Assembly (NCBI RefSeq): GCF_028993635.1
Contig: NZ_CP118631.1
Span: 4,216,001 to 4,280,000 of the forward strand
Direction: 5' to 3'
DNA: 64,000 nucleotides
Source: Mucilaginibacter sp. SJ
Lineage (GTDB): Bacteria > Bacteroidota > Bacteroidia > Sphingobacteriales > Sphingobacteriaceae
Shown: positions 45,520 to 54,178 of the stretch, in pieces
How the letters are laid out: the number at the start of each line of letters is the position of its first letter
Numbering within the stretch: the first letter of the stretch is position 1
Position numbers and translations under genes: made by a program
The notes under the pieces: model-generated
The model's input: only the letters and a program-made list of their open reading frames with translations
Databases searched by the model: none
Told to the model about the DNA's origin: nothing

Positions 45520-45592
45520 TTTATAGTTCATGGTTCATAGCTGGTTATAGTAATGGCGTTAATCCATGAACTATGAACCATCATCTATGGAC
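45520..45592. repeat. ATGAACTATGAACC-type inverted repeat between gmk and yicC
   Basis: TTTATAGTTCATGGTTCATAG at 45520-45540 faces CCATGAACTATGAACCATC from 45564. The 18-base units are each other's reverse complement with a shift, as if built from a short repeated word. It fills the whole gap between the two genes. Confidence 0.6.
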
Positions 45593-45593
45593 T

Positions 45594-46469
45594 TTACAAT
45601 ACGTTTAACAGTTGTTCTTTAATTTTTTCAAGCTCTTCTTTCATACCAACTACCAGTTTCTGAATGTTGGCATCATTGGCTTTTGAGCCTAATGTATTGA
45701 TCTCGCGGCCAATCTCCTGCGAAATGAAGCCCAGTTTTTTACCGTTCGCATCGGCATTTTTAAGGGTTTCAATAAAATACTCGCAATGGGCTTTGAGCCT
45801 TACCTTTTCTTCGGTTATATCAAGCTTATCAATATAGTAGATCAACTCCTGTTCAAACCGGTTTTGATCTATAGCTTCGCGGCTTGCGGCTTCGGCTAAG
45901 AATGTATTAAGGCGCTCCCTAATCAAAGGAACACGTTTTGGATCTTCCAGTTCAACAAGCTCAAGGTTTTTTAATATGGTATTGATACGACCTTTGATTT
46001 CCTGTTCAATAACATTACCTTCCTGAGCCCTGAAGTCCTGGAAAGCGGCCATCGCCTGCTGAAAAGTTTTTTCAACGGCTTTCCACTCATCTTCGGATAT
46101 GGTATCTTCTTCGTATTTAACAACTTCGGGTAAGCCCAATGCCAGCTGAAGCAGGTTGCCGGTTGGCTCGCCGAGCTCTTCGCTTACTGATTTTAGCTGG
46201 TTGTAATAATGTTTGAGCAGATCTTTATCAATGCCTGCCGCTTTTACTGATTGACTTACCTGCTCGGTGTTAATAGATAAGTTAACTTTACCGCGCTCGA
46301 TGAGTTTACTGCAGTCATTACGCAGCTGAAACTCTTTTTCGGCAAAAATCTTCGGTAAACGAAGCGATAATTCTAAAAATTTGCTGTTCAGGGATTTAAC
46401 CTCTACGGTGTATTTTGTACTGCCCGAATCAAAACTGGCAATTCCATACCCTGTCATGGATTTTATCAT
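45594..46469 (-). CDS. YicC/YloC family endoribonuclease
   Basis: 291 residues from the ATG at 46469 (MIKSMTGYG, the conserved family N-terminus); a start five codons earlier would overlap the promoter box and is rejected. The body is mostly coiled-coil, ending with the family tail KLGFISQEIGREINTLGSKANDANIQKLVVGMKEELEKIKEQLLNVL. YicC proteins are ring-forming RNases involved in RNA turnover. A TATCTTTG box lies three bases before this ATG, so the mRNA may be leaderless or begin at Met5. Confidence 0.93.
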   Translation of the reverse strand: MIKSMTGYGIASFDSGSTKYTVEVKSLNSKFLELSLRLPKIFAEKEFQLRNDCSKLIERGKVNLSINTEQVSQSVKAAGIDKDLLKHYYNQLKSVSEELGEPTGNLLQLALGLPEVVKYEEDTISEDEWKAVEKTFQQAMAAFQDFRAQEGNVIEQEIKGRINTILKNLELVELEDPKRVPLIRERLNTFLAEAASREAIDQNRFEQELIYYIDKLDITEEKVRLKAHCEYFIETLKNADANGKKLGFISQEIGREINTLGSKANDANIQKLVVGMKEELEKIKEQLLNVL

Positions 46470-46472
46470 GCG

Positions 46473-46480
46473 CAAAGATA
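46473..46480 (-). promoter_or_regulatory. TAnnTTTG box touching the yicC start
   Basis: Minus-strand TATCTTTG ends three bases before the ATG of yicC. A transcript from this box would begin at or just inside the start codon. Confidence 0.45.
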
Positions 46481-46489
46481 GCATTTTAG

Positions 46490-46638
46490 TTGGAGGTTAG
46501 AGATTGGAGATTAGAGGTTAGGCTATGTCGGATTTCGAATGTTCGATTTCGGATTTGAAATAAATTCAGTATCGAGAATTGAGAGGATTCATCGCTCAAA
46601 AAAGGAAAGGACTAACCTCCAATCTCTAACCACTAACC
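46490..46638. repeat. Inverted repeat built from a CTAACCTCCAATCTCT word
   Basis: TTGGAGGTTAGAGATTGGAG with AGGTTAG (46490-46521) faces CTAACCTCCAATCTCTAACC (46612-46631, continuing to 46638). The same word recurs at 61254-61270. No coding content between the arms. Located between divergent yicC and the gene at 46716. Confidence 0.6.
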
Positions 46639-46715
46639 ACCAAAGCGCAGCCCTTTAACACTTTTTCACATTTCAAATAAAATACAGTTCCTATATTTAC
46701 GTTCAATTATCACTG

Positions 46716-47525
46716 ATGCGCAACTATTTATACCTGCTTGTAACAGGCTTTCTATGCCTCATTACCGTTCATGTTTCGGCCCAGGAGTTTACGGTAAAGG
46801 GTGTTATCTCAAAAAAGGTGACCAATGAGCGTGTAGGACAGGTTTTTGTTAAAGACCTGAATACCAAAACATTGATACTTAGTGATGATGTTGGCTGGTT
46901 TAGCATAAAGACACGTGTTGGCGATACCCTGCTTTTTTCCCGCGATGATTATACCCCTCAAAAAGTAGTGGTGCTGAACAATAGCGACATGCCCGTTTAC
47001 ATGCAGCCCATTATAAAACTTGACGAGGTAAAGGTTGTTGGCCAAACCAAAAGACAGGAGATAAACCAGGTATTGAGCGATTATAAGAAACAGGGGACTT
47101 ATTATAATGGCAAGCCTCCCGCGTTATCTTTTTTGAGTAACCCCGTAACCGGTCTTTACGAGCTTTTAGGAACAACTCCCAATCGCGCACGCCGCTTTGC
47201 TCAAAATGCCCAAAGCGAATTGGAGCAGGCCGAAATTCACAAACATTACAACATCCCATTTGTGAAGCAGTATACAGGCCTCACTACGGATAGTCTTGCC
47301 CGTAAGTTCATGAATTATTATACGCCTACCTATAAGGATATCAAAGCCTGGACAGATTATGACCTGATTAAGCATACTATACGGGCATATGAATATTACA
47401 AAAACAGCAGTGATAAAGAAAAGCTCGAAAAGCTAAACAGCCCAACATTCATCGTGCCCGATTCAACTGTTAAATTGGGTGAAGGGCCGGTAGAACTTAA
47501 AAAGGAAAAGAAACTGCCCCTTTAA
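46716..47525 (+). CDS. Exported protein with CarboxypepD_reg-like domain
   Basis: 269 residues with a signal peptide (cleavage near HVSAQ). Residues 24 to about 105 form a carboxypeptidase-regulatory-like beta sandwich (FTVKGVISKKVTNERVGQVFVKDLNTK, VGDTLLFSRDDYTPQKVVV, LDEVKVVG). The rest is helical and charged (TYYNGKPPALSFLSNPVTGLYELLGTTP). This layout is widespread in Bacteroidota periplasmic or outer-membrane proteins of unknown role. It is convergent with rnc. Confidence 0.8.
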   Translation: MRNYLYLLVTGFLCLITVHVSAQEFTVKGVISKKVTNERVGQVFVKDLNTKTLILSDDVGWFSIKTRVGDTLLFSRDDYTPQKVVVLNNSDMPVYMQPIIKLDEVKVVGQTKRQEINQVLSDYKKQGTYYNGKPPALSFLSNPVTGLYELLGTTPNRARRFAQNAQSELEQAEIHKHYNIPFVKQYTGLTTDSLARKFMNYYTPTYKDIKAWTDYDLIKHTIRAYEYYKNSSDKEKLEKLNSPTFIVPDSTVKLGEGPVELKKEKKLPL

Positions 47526-47544
47526 ATCGTTAAAATACTTTGAA

Positions 47545-48273
47545 TCAGATGCCCAGGGCTTCGCATGCTTTTTCGGCGGCAAGTTTTTCGGCGTTCTTTT
47601 TACTGAATTCTTTGCCCGATCCCATTACCTCGCCGTCAACGCTGGCCTGTACGGTGAAAAGCTTGGTACTTTCACCATCCTGGTTGGTTACCAGTTCAAA
47701 AATAATGTCGCGGCCATGGCGCTGGCACCATTCAATAAGCTTGCTTTTGAAGTTAGTTTCCGTTTGCTCAAGCGTATGAATATCAATATGAGGTTTTATG
47801 ATATGATTGATCAGGAAATTTTTGGTAAAGTCATAGCCTTTATCCAGATAAACTGCGCCAACCAGGGCTTCAAATGCATCGCCAAGCAATGACCCCTGCC
47901 TGCTCGAGTTAAGCATACGGTTGTCATACTCAATCAATTTATCAAAGCCAAGTTTTTTTCCGAGTGCATTAAGGTTTACCCGGCTTACTATTTTTGAGCG
48001 TAATTCGGTCAAAAAGCCCTCATCTTCATAAGGGTATAATTTAAAAAGTACTTCAGCAACAACACTGCCCAGTACGGCATCGCCCAAAAACTCCAGGCGT
48101 TCGTTACTGTTTTTCACCCCCTTCTTGATGTTTTGGGCTACCGATTTATGACGGAAAGCCATGCGGTATAAAGACAAATTGCCCGGCACAAAACCGAGCA
48201 AATTCTTTAAAATTTTAACATACTTTCTGTTGGGTGATATATAAAGCTTGTAGAACCGACTTATAGGCATCAA
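47545..48273 (-). CDS. rnc: Ribonuclease III
   Basis: 242 residues. Signature ERLEFLGDAV (58-67) in the catalytic domain, GDAFEALVGAVYLD for the second metal-binding segment, then a double-stranded RNA-binding domain (about 165-235, FKSKLIEWCQRHGRDIIFELV..GSGKEFSKKNAEKLAAEKA). Processes rRNA and double-stranded RNA. It starts 7 bases after fabF in an acpP-fabF-rnc cluster, the usual Bacteroidota order. Confidence 0.96.
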   Translation of the reverse strand: MMPISRFYKLYISPNRKYVKILKNLLGFVPGNLSLYRMAFRHKSVAQNIKKGVKNSNERLEFLGDAVLGSVVAEVLFKLYPYEDEGFLTELRSKIVSRVNLNALGKKLGFDKLIEYDNRMLNSSRQGSLLGDAFEALVGAVYLDKGYDFTKNFLINHIIKPHIDIHTLEQTETNFKSKLIEWCQRHGRDIIFELVTNQDGESTKLFTVQASVDGEVMGSGKEFSKKNAEKLAAEKACEALGI

Positions 48274-48280
48274 ACCACAA

Positions 48281-49534
48281 TTAATCTTCGTACTTTTTAA
48301 ATATTACAGAAGCATTGTGTCCGCCAAAACCAAATCCATTGCTTTGCACTATATTAATATCGCGTTTTTGAGCGGTATTGAAAGTGAAATTGATCTTAGG
48401 ATCAAAAGCCGGATCATCCGTAAAGTGATTAATGGTTGGAGGGATGATACCATGTTTTAATGCCAGTATCGACGCAATAGCTTCAACCGCGCCGGCAGCA
48501 CCAAGTAAATGGCCTGTCATTGATTTGGTTGAGCTAATATTGATACGGTAAATATCATCACCAAACACATCCTGTATTGCTTTAATTTCCTGCGGATCAC
48601 CGATTGGGGTTGATGTGCCGTGAACGTTCACATAATCAATATCGGCAGGGCTAAGGTTGGCATCTTCGAGAGCAGCGCGCATTACAAACGCGGCACCTAA
48701 GCCATCGGGATGAGGTGCTGTCATGTGATAGGCATCGGCGCTCATGCCGCCACCCACCATTTCGGCGTATATTTTAGCGCCGCGGGCTTTTGCATGCTCT
48801 AACTCCTCTAAAATGATAGTACCTGCTCCTTCACCGGCCACAAAACCATCCCTGTCCAGATCAAACGGACGTGATGCCGTTGCCGGATCATCGTTTCGGG
48901 TTGATAATGCGTGCATGGCGTTAAAACCACCTATGCCGGCTTCGTTGATAATGGCTTCAGAACCACCGCTGATGAACATGTTAGCTTTGCCCAAACGGAT
49001 ATAATTAAATGAATCTATCAGGGAATTATTTGATGAAGCACATGCCGAAACAGTAGTGAAGTTGGGGCCGCGCAAACCATATTTAATAGATATATGGCCG
49101 GGGGCTATATCAGCAATCATTTTAGGGATGAAGAACGGGTTAAAACGCGGAGAGCCATCACCTTTGGCAAAGGCTGTCACCTCGTCGAGGAAAGTTTTTA
49201 ACCCCCCAATACCCGAGCCCCAGATAACGCCAATACGGCTGGTATCCAGTTTTGAAAAATCTAATCCTGCGTCTTTTACGGCTTCTTCGGTTGAAAATAA
49301 GGCGTATTGTACAAAAGGATCCAATTTGCGGGCGTCTTTACGGCCCAAAAAACCATCCGCGTCAAAGTCTTTTACTTCGCAAGCGAACTTAGTTTTGAAT
49401 TTTTCGGTATCAAAACTTTTAATCAAGGCAGCGCCACTTACTCCATTGATCAGTCCGTTCCAATAGTCTGAAACAGTGTTACCAATAGGAGTAAGTGCTC
49501 CAAGCCCGGTTACTACAACTCTTTTAAACTCCAT
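48281..49534 (-). CDS. fabF: 3-oxoacyl-ACP synthase II
   Basis: 417 residues. Active Cys165 in VSACASSNN, histidines in VHGTSTPIGD and STKSMTGHLLGAAG, and the C-terminal NGFGFGGHN. Condenses malonyl-ACP with the growing acyl chain in fatty-acid synthesis. Preceded by acpP with a 19-bp gap, so its carrier protein is produced alongside. Confidence 0.97.
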   Translation of the reverse strand: MEFKRVVVTGLGALTPIGNTVSDYWNGLINGVSGAALIKSFDTEKFKTKFACEVKDFDADGFLGRKDARKLDPFVQYALFSTEEAVKDAGLDFSKLDTSRIGVIWGSGIGGLKTFLDEVTAFAKGDGSPRFNPFFIPKMIADIAPGHISIKYGLRGPNFTTVSACASSNNSLIDSFNYIRLGKANMFISGGSEAIINEAGIGGFNAMHALSTRNDDPATASRPFDLDRDGFVAGEGAGTIILEELEHAKARGAKIYAEMVGGGMSADAYHMTAPHPDGLGAAFVMRAALEDANLSPADIDYVNVHGTSTPIGDPQEIKAIQDVFGDDIYRINISSTKSMTGHLLGAAGAVEAIASILALKHGIIPPTINHFTDDPAFDPKINFTFNTAQKRDINIVQSNGFGFGGHNASVIFKKYED

Positions 49535-49553
49535 TTAATCCAGTTAAGGAGTT

Positions 49554-49790
49554 TTATTTAACGTTTTTTTCAAGGTAAGCAACTGCCTGGCCAACAGTAC
49601 CAATAGTTTCAGCCTGATCGTCAGGAATAGCCACGTTAAATTCTTTTTCAAACTCCATGATTAATTCCACGGTGTCTAACGAGTCGGCACCAAGATCATT
49701 GGTGAAACTCGCTTCTGGCGTAACTTCACTTTCGTCAACACCCAGTTTTTCTACGATAATAGCTTTTACTCTTGAAGCGATATCAGACAT
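49554..49790 (-). CDS. acpP: Acyl carrier protein
   Basis: 78 residues, acidic. Phosphopantetheine attachment Ser37 in the motif GADSLDTVELIMEFE. Carries the growing acyl chain for FabF and partners. First gene of acpP-fabF-rnc on the minus strand and divergent from the gene at 49939 over a 148-bp AT-rich gap. Confidence 0.97.
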   Translation of the reverse strand: MSDIASRVKAIIVEKLGVDESEVTPEASFTNDLGADSLDTVELIMEFEKEFNVAIPDDQAETIGTVGQAVAYLEKNVK

Positions 49791-49938
49791 AGTCTTTATA
49801 GTTTAATGATTAATAAAAATTCAGTGCAAAGAAAAATAAATTCTGTCAATAAACAAATCTAAAACTTTTACAATATAAATCTCTAAACAAAATTTTATTG
49901 AAACGGTTTGTATTAGTAATTTTGACGGCGTAAAAGTA

Positions 49939-50364
49939 ATGATTTTGAACAGGAAATTTTTAAAGTTTGAGATCGATTTTGATTTTGTGCTCATTGCAGT
50001 AACAAGCTCACTTAAAGATTACCGGGTTTGTTTTCTTATAAACAAGTACTTGAATTTTAATTTCGTAAAAACCGATGACCTGGAAGTAGATATTTACCCC
50101 GGGGCCGAGCCTGTTTTGTTTTCATTATACCGCTACAGTTGGGAAACCACCGAAACAGACTTCTTCTTTATAGGCAATAAAGGCTCAGATGGCTACCTGG
50201 TGCCTGAAATAAAAAGTGCCGACTATTTTTTAATGATCCGCAACTATATAGATGATAATGAGCTTGATATGATCATTTCATCGCTTAATAAAATACCAGA
50301 AATAGTTGCAGCTGTAAAGATTGACCCAAAAAAAATAAAATCACGGGAAAATCTTTTATTTTAG
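49939..50364 (+). CDS. IPExxxVDY family protein
   Basis: 141 residues, soluble. The C-terminus holds IPEIVAAVKIDPKKIKSRENLLF, a recognisable variant of the family's IPExxxVDY pattern. N-terminal strands (KFEIDFDFVLIAVTSSLKDYRVCFLINKYLN) lead the domain. The family is restricted to Bacteroidota and often sits between acpP and pyk, as here; function unknown. It ends 65 bp before pyk, so co-transcription is likely. Confidence 0.8.
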   Translation: MILNRKFLKFEIDFDFVLIAVTSSLKDYRVCFLINKYLNFNFVKTDDLEVDIYPGAEPVLFSLYRYSWETTETDFFFIGNKGSDGYLVPEIKSADYFLMIRNYIDDNELDMIISSLNKIPEIVAAVKIDPKKIKSRENLLF

Positions 50365-50429
50365 CGCCGAATTTAAAAAGATGTTGGTTTTACAATCATT
50401 AAATACCCTCCAGTTTTAACCCGAATAAT

Positions 50430-51869
50430 ATGGAACTATACTATAATCGTACAAAAATTGTTGCCACCATGGGGCCGGCATCAGCTAAAAAGGATGTTTT
50501 ATTAGCGATGATCAAGGCAGGTGTCAACGTTTGCCGTCTTAATTTTTCGCACGGTAAGCCTGAAGATCATAAGGTAGTGATCGATCTTATCCGTGAAATT
50601 AACGAGCAATACAAAACCAACGTAGGTATCCTGGCCGATTTACAGGGCCCAAAGATCCGCATCGGGCTGGTAAAGGACGGCGGTATTCATTTAGTTAACG
50701 GAACGCACATTAAAATTACCACTCACGAATGCATTGGTAACGATGAGCAGATTTATATTACTTATGATACCTTCCCGCAGGATGTACAGGCAAACGAAAT
50801 AATTTTGCTTGATGACGGTAAGCTGCAGTTAAGGGTTATTGAAACCAACAAAATTGATACAGTTATATGTGAGGTTGTTCACGGTGGTATTTTAACATCA
50901 CGCAAGGGTGTTAACCTGCCTAACACCAAAGTGTCTATCCCAAGCTTAACCGAAGAAGACCTGATTAACCTTGAATTTGCCCTTAAACAGGATGTTGAAT
51001 GGATCGGTCTTTCTTTTGTTCGCACAGGCGAGGATATTATTGACCTGAAACGTATTATAGCCCGCAACGGTTCGGCGGCTAAGGTGATTGCCAAAGTTGA
51101 AAAGCCGGAAGCTATTGAAAATATTGATGCCATTATTGCTGCTACAGATGGTGTAATGGTTGCCCGTGGTGACCTTGGTGTTGAAATGCCGCTTGAAGAA
51201 GTGCCATTGCTGCAAAAAATGATTGCCCGTAAATGCCGCGCTGCTTCAAAACCGGTTATCGTAGCTACCCAGATGCTGGAATCAATGATCACCACACCAC
51301 GCCCAACCCGTGCCGAAGTGAACGACGTTGCCAACTCTGTACTTGACGGTGCCGATGCGGTGATGTTAAGCGGCGAAACATCAGTTGGTGAGTTCCCGGT
51401 TATTGTTATTGAAACTATGGCCAAAATTGTACGCAATGTTGAAGAATTAGGCTATCCGTTTAACGCTCCGAAGCAAGCAACAGTTAAAGACCCTTCTTCT
51501 CCGGATTTCCTGATCAATGCACTTTGCGAATCTGCCGTACATATTGCTGAGCAAAGCAATGCGGTAGGTATCGTTTCCATGACAACTTCAGGTTATACTG
51601 CATTTGAAATATCAAGCCACAGGCCTAAAGCCAGCACCTATATATTTACATCAAACAAGCAGCTATTGAATGCGCTTAGCCTTGTTTGGGGAGTGAGGGC
51701 GTATTATTATGATCAGTTGGAAAGCACTGATCAAACCATTGCCGATGTTAATGACACTCTTAAAGCCGAAGGCCTGATTAAAACAGGCGACGTAGTTGTT
51801 AACACCGCGTCTACCCCCATAATTAAACAGGGTAAAACTAATACGCTTAAATTAAGCGTTGTGGAATAA
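50430..51869 (+). CDS. pyk: Pyruvate kinase
   Basis: 479 residues. RTKIVATMGPAS at the N-terminus, CRLNFSHG, ADLQGPKIRIG, catalytic KVEKPEAIENIDAIIAATDGVMVARGDLGVEMP (Lys and metal-binding Glu/Asp), and the C-terminal regulatory domain. Makes ATP and pyruvate from phosphoenolpyruvate in glycolysis. A terminator follows at 51900. Confidence 0.97.
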   Translation: MELYYNRTKIVATMGPASAKKDVLLAMIKAGVNVCRLNFSHGKPEDHKVVIDLIREINEQYKTNVGILADLQGPKIRIGLVKDGGIHLVNGTHIKITTHECIGNDEQIYITYDTFPQDVQANEIILLDDGKLQLRVIETNKIDTVICEVVHGGILTSRKGVNLPNTKVSIPSLTEEDLINLEFALKQDVEWIGLSFVRTGEDIIDLKRIIARNGSAAKVIAKVEKPEAIENIDAIIAATDGVMVARGDLGVEMPLEEVPLLQKMIARKCRAASKPVIVATQMLESMITTPRPTRAEVNDVANSVLDGADAVMLSGETSVGEFPVIVIETMAKIVRNVEELGYPFNAPKQATVKDPSSPDFLINALCESAVHIAEQSNAVGIVSMTTSGYTAFEISSHRPKASTYIFTSNKQLLNALSLVWGVRAYYYDQLESTDQTIADVNDTLKAEGLIKTGDVVVNTASTPIIKQGKTNTLKLSVVE

Positions 51870-51899
51870 GGTTATTTAAAATCTTACTTTTAATGAAGA

Positions 51900-51930
51900 A
51901 GGCTCGCCGGGATAACTGGCGGGCTTTTTT
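51900..51930 (+). terminator. Terminator of pyk
   Basis: GCTCGCC and GGCGGGC (one G-T pair) enclose a loop of about nine bases and are followed by TTTTTTG. Begins about 30 bases after the stop. Confidence 0.85.
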
Positions 51931-51986
51931 GTTGGCGGGATATTTTAATCAAAATCATATATTCAAAAGGTAATTTATAAATCGCT

Positions 51987-53003
51987 ATGTCTTTACCTTA
52001 CAATCAGGCACTAAAAACTATTCTTGAACGCAGGCTTCATGAAAATTTGTTAGATGGATATTATGGAGGCGTTTTTAATCAGGATGGAGATAAGCTTTAT
52101 GCACTAACCTGGGTAAAGCTCTCGTCTGTTGACTATGAAAATTATGAGTGGCATCATGAACAGCTAAACGGCTATTCATCAAGTTATCACGATTATGAAA
52201 AAACTAAGAAAATGGTGGATTTAAACTCATGGCAAAGCAAACCTCTTCGTGAATGTATTGATGAAGGCATTTACAAATATTTTTCAATATCATTTATCGG
52301 GATATGCTTTGAAGGCGAATGGTTTATCATGCCAAGTCTTGCCTTTTATGGAGATCAGTTGACCGAGCCTGAATTGAAAATGTATAAAGAGAGAGGTATT
52401 ACTACAGGTGATATTTGGCAAAACGCCCTGTTTTATCCTGAAAAAGTGTATCAATTAGCAGGATACGAAAAAGCAGAGCTATTACCAACATCTATTGAGT
52501 TCAAAGACCAGCCATGGATGGTATCAATAATTAAACAGCAAAAGAAGGAACGCGTAAACATGGCCTATGTTCGGTATATTAATGAAGAGTTTTTAGAACC
52601 CTTTTTTAGTAAGTTAAAAATATCGGATCCTGAAAATTATCGGGAAGCCGTGCAGCTCAGGTACGGTTACTCAATGATTTTCCCTCAGCATAAAAAATAC
52701 ACATTATTTTGTGCTCATATCAAAAACAGCCAGGATAAGTGGCGGTTACAATATTTTTTATTTGAGAACCAATCCCGGAGGTTTTATAAATGGATTTATT
52801 TTAGCAATCCGGCAGAATGTGATTTTTCATTTGCTTACGGCGATCTGATCATTGACAACCTGAAGCAAATTTCCAGTTGGGATCAGGAAGGCTACCTTGA
52901 TTCATCGTGCACCATGGATAACGAAATATTCTGGAGTGAATATGTTTTTAAGTTAACCGCTGATAACATCTATTTATATCTTGAGGAAATATCAATTATT
53001 TAA
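51987..53003 (+). CDS. Hypothetical protein, 338 aa
   Basis: Soluble, no signal peptide, rich in aromatic residues (Tyr, Trp, Phe). Alternating strands such as LDGYYGGVFNQDGDKLYALTWVKL and GYSMIFPQHKKYTLFCAHIKN suggest a beta-rich fold. I do not recognise the family. It has its own gap on each side and no operon partners. Lower G+C than pyk is visible by eye. Function not inferred. Confidence 0.65.
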   Translation: MSLPYNQALKTILERRLHENLLDGYYGGVFNQDGDKLYALTWVKLSSVDYENYEWHHEQLNGYSSSYHDYEKTKKMVDLNSWQSKPLRECIDEGIYKYFSISFIGICFEGEWFIMPSLAFYGDQLTEPELKMYKERGITTGDIWQNALFYPEKVYQLAGYEKAELLPTSIEFKDQPWMVSIIKQQKKERVNMAYVRYINEEFLEPFFSKLKISDPENYREAVQLRYGYSMIFPQHKKYTLFCAHIKNSQDKWRLQYFLFENQSRRFYKWIYFSNPAECDFSFAYGDLIIDNLKQISSWDQEGYLDSSCTMDNEIFWSEYVFKLTADNIYLYLEEISII

Positions 53004-53021
53004 TCCCTTCATAAAAAACAA

Positions 53022-53048
53022 TGCCGGCTACCCGAAAGTAAACCGGCA
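53022..53048 (-). terminator. Terminator of the zinc-ribbon gene
   Basis: On the minus strand, TGCCGG-N15-CCGGCA is followed by TTGTTTTTTAT. It lies about 100 bases past the stop of the gene at 53149. Confidence 0.6.
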
Positions 53049-53148
53049 AAGCACAATTAAAATCAGGCATAATTCAGGTTTAAGTTGAAAGGCTGATTTC
53101 TCTTGCTATCCTAAAAAATAAAAGGTAGATGCTTCTTCAAAATGAAAT

Positions 53149-53370
53149 TTATCCGCGTTTATAAAACCTGTTTGAGCACCTGCTGCAGCGGTAGCGTTTT
53201 ACCCGAAGCCGCGGAAGCAACAGTTTAACAATAGCGGCTCTTTTTATCCGGTCGCAAAATTTGTTTTTGCATCTCGGGCATATTGCATCAGGTGCTTTGC
53301 CGATAGTTGGTATTCTATCGGTTGGGTTGTTAAGGGTACGGAGATTATCCTCATTAAAAGTCACAGTCAT
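53149..53370 (-). CDS. Small zinc-ribbon protein, 73 aa
   Basis: 73 residues with two Cys pairs, CPRC (31-34) and CSRC (63-66), about 28 residues apart, arranged as a zinc ribbon (CPRCKNKFCDR..RYRCSRCSNRFYKRG). Very basic C-terminus. Such domains bind nucleic acid or mediate protein contacts. Function unknown. The upstream region carries a 21-bp-spaced direct repeat (53421-53454), and a short AraC-type regulator gene follows on the other side. Confidence 0.65.
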   Translation of the reverse strand: MTVTFNEDNLRTLNNPTDRIPTIGKAPDAICPRCKNKFCDRIKRAAIVKLLLPRLRVKRYRCSRCSNRFYKRG

Positions 53371-53420
53371 TATATTAGGGGATGATTGTATCTCACAAAG
53401 CTGCCTAAAAGCGATATAAT

Positions 53421-53454
53421 AAAACTGCCATTTAGCTTTATAAAACCGCCATTT
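53421..53454. promoter_or_regulatory. Direct repeat AAAACYGCCATTT with 21-bp spacing, possible AraC-type site
   Basis: AAAACTGCCATTT (53421-53433) and AAAACCGCCATTT (53442-53454) start 21 bases apart, two helical turns, the spacing of AraC half-sites. They lie 51-84 bases upstream of the zinc-ribbon start, between that gene and the AraC-type gene. Confidence 0.5.
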
Positions 53455-53531
53455 GGGGCAAAAGTCATCTCCTGGAGATAAAAGATCCCCTAAAACTAAA
53501 AAGACAATTAAAAGATAATCAACCGTAAGGT

Positions 53532-53972
53532 TTAAAGCAACTCATTAACGTCGCGGCCATAATGCTCCTTAAACAATTTACCGAAGTACGCCGGGGTATC
53601 AAACCCCGCGGCATATGATACTTCGGCAATTGTGCGGTACCTGCCGCTTTCGATAGCTTCGCGTGCTATTTGCAATTTAATGGCGCGGATGTATTTATTA
53701 GGCGTAAGTCCGGTAATTGATTTTATGCGGCGAAACAATTGCCGCTCACTGATCGCCAGTTCATAGCTCAGGGCGGCAAGGGTAAGATCGGTTTTGCCGA
53801 ATCCGGACTTTTCACGCAGCGGAGAATTTTTAGTACAGGTTCTATAGCGGGCCGGGATTGACTTTGAGCCCGTGCAGCACAACTGCATAAAATGATCACA
53901 CAAAAAGGGATGATCCTTCGGAAAAGATGAATAGGGTAAATTGTAATAGGGGGGCATGATATTGAGGCCCAA
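53532..53972 (-). CDS. Short AraC family transcriptional regulator
   Basis: 146 residues: only the double helix-turn-helix domain (about 65-146, LTLAALSYELAISERQLFRRIKSITGLTPNKYIRAIKLQ, then TIAEVSYAAGFDTPAYFGKLFKEHYG) with a short N-terminus of about 60 residues. No ligand-binding domain of the classical AraC type is visible, so control is by expression, a partner, or the N-terminal segment. It resembles the DNA-binding ends of larger Bacteroidota hybrid regulators. Probable target: the adjacent zinc-ribbon gene. Confidence 0.85.
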   Translation of the reverse strand: MGLNIMPPYYNLPYSSFPKDHPFLCDHFMQLCCTGSKSIPARYRTCTKNSPLREKSGFGKTDLTLAALSYELAISERQLFRRIKSITGLTPNKYIRAIKLQIAREAIESGRYRTIAEVSYAAGFDTPAYFGKLFKEHYGRDVNELL

Positions 53973-54178
53973 ATTACAATTTTATCGGCGCCCGGAATTA
54001 CCTTACTTTGAAATAAATTTCCTTATAAACAATCTTTATCCAAAGTGTTTTTCAGCTTATCCGTTTTAAATCAATAGTTAAAATTGCCTGTTTGGTCGTT
54101 AATATTACACCATTAAAGCTATGCCAGCTTATGCTATAATTGATTACTTTAGCGGCTGATATCGTTATAAAATTGACC

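Noticed and set aside
54140..54178. Longer start of aroE
   Set aside because: The family start MKHYGLIGFPLSHS lies at 54179; the upstream codons look like promoter DNA.
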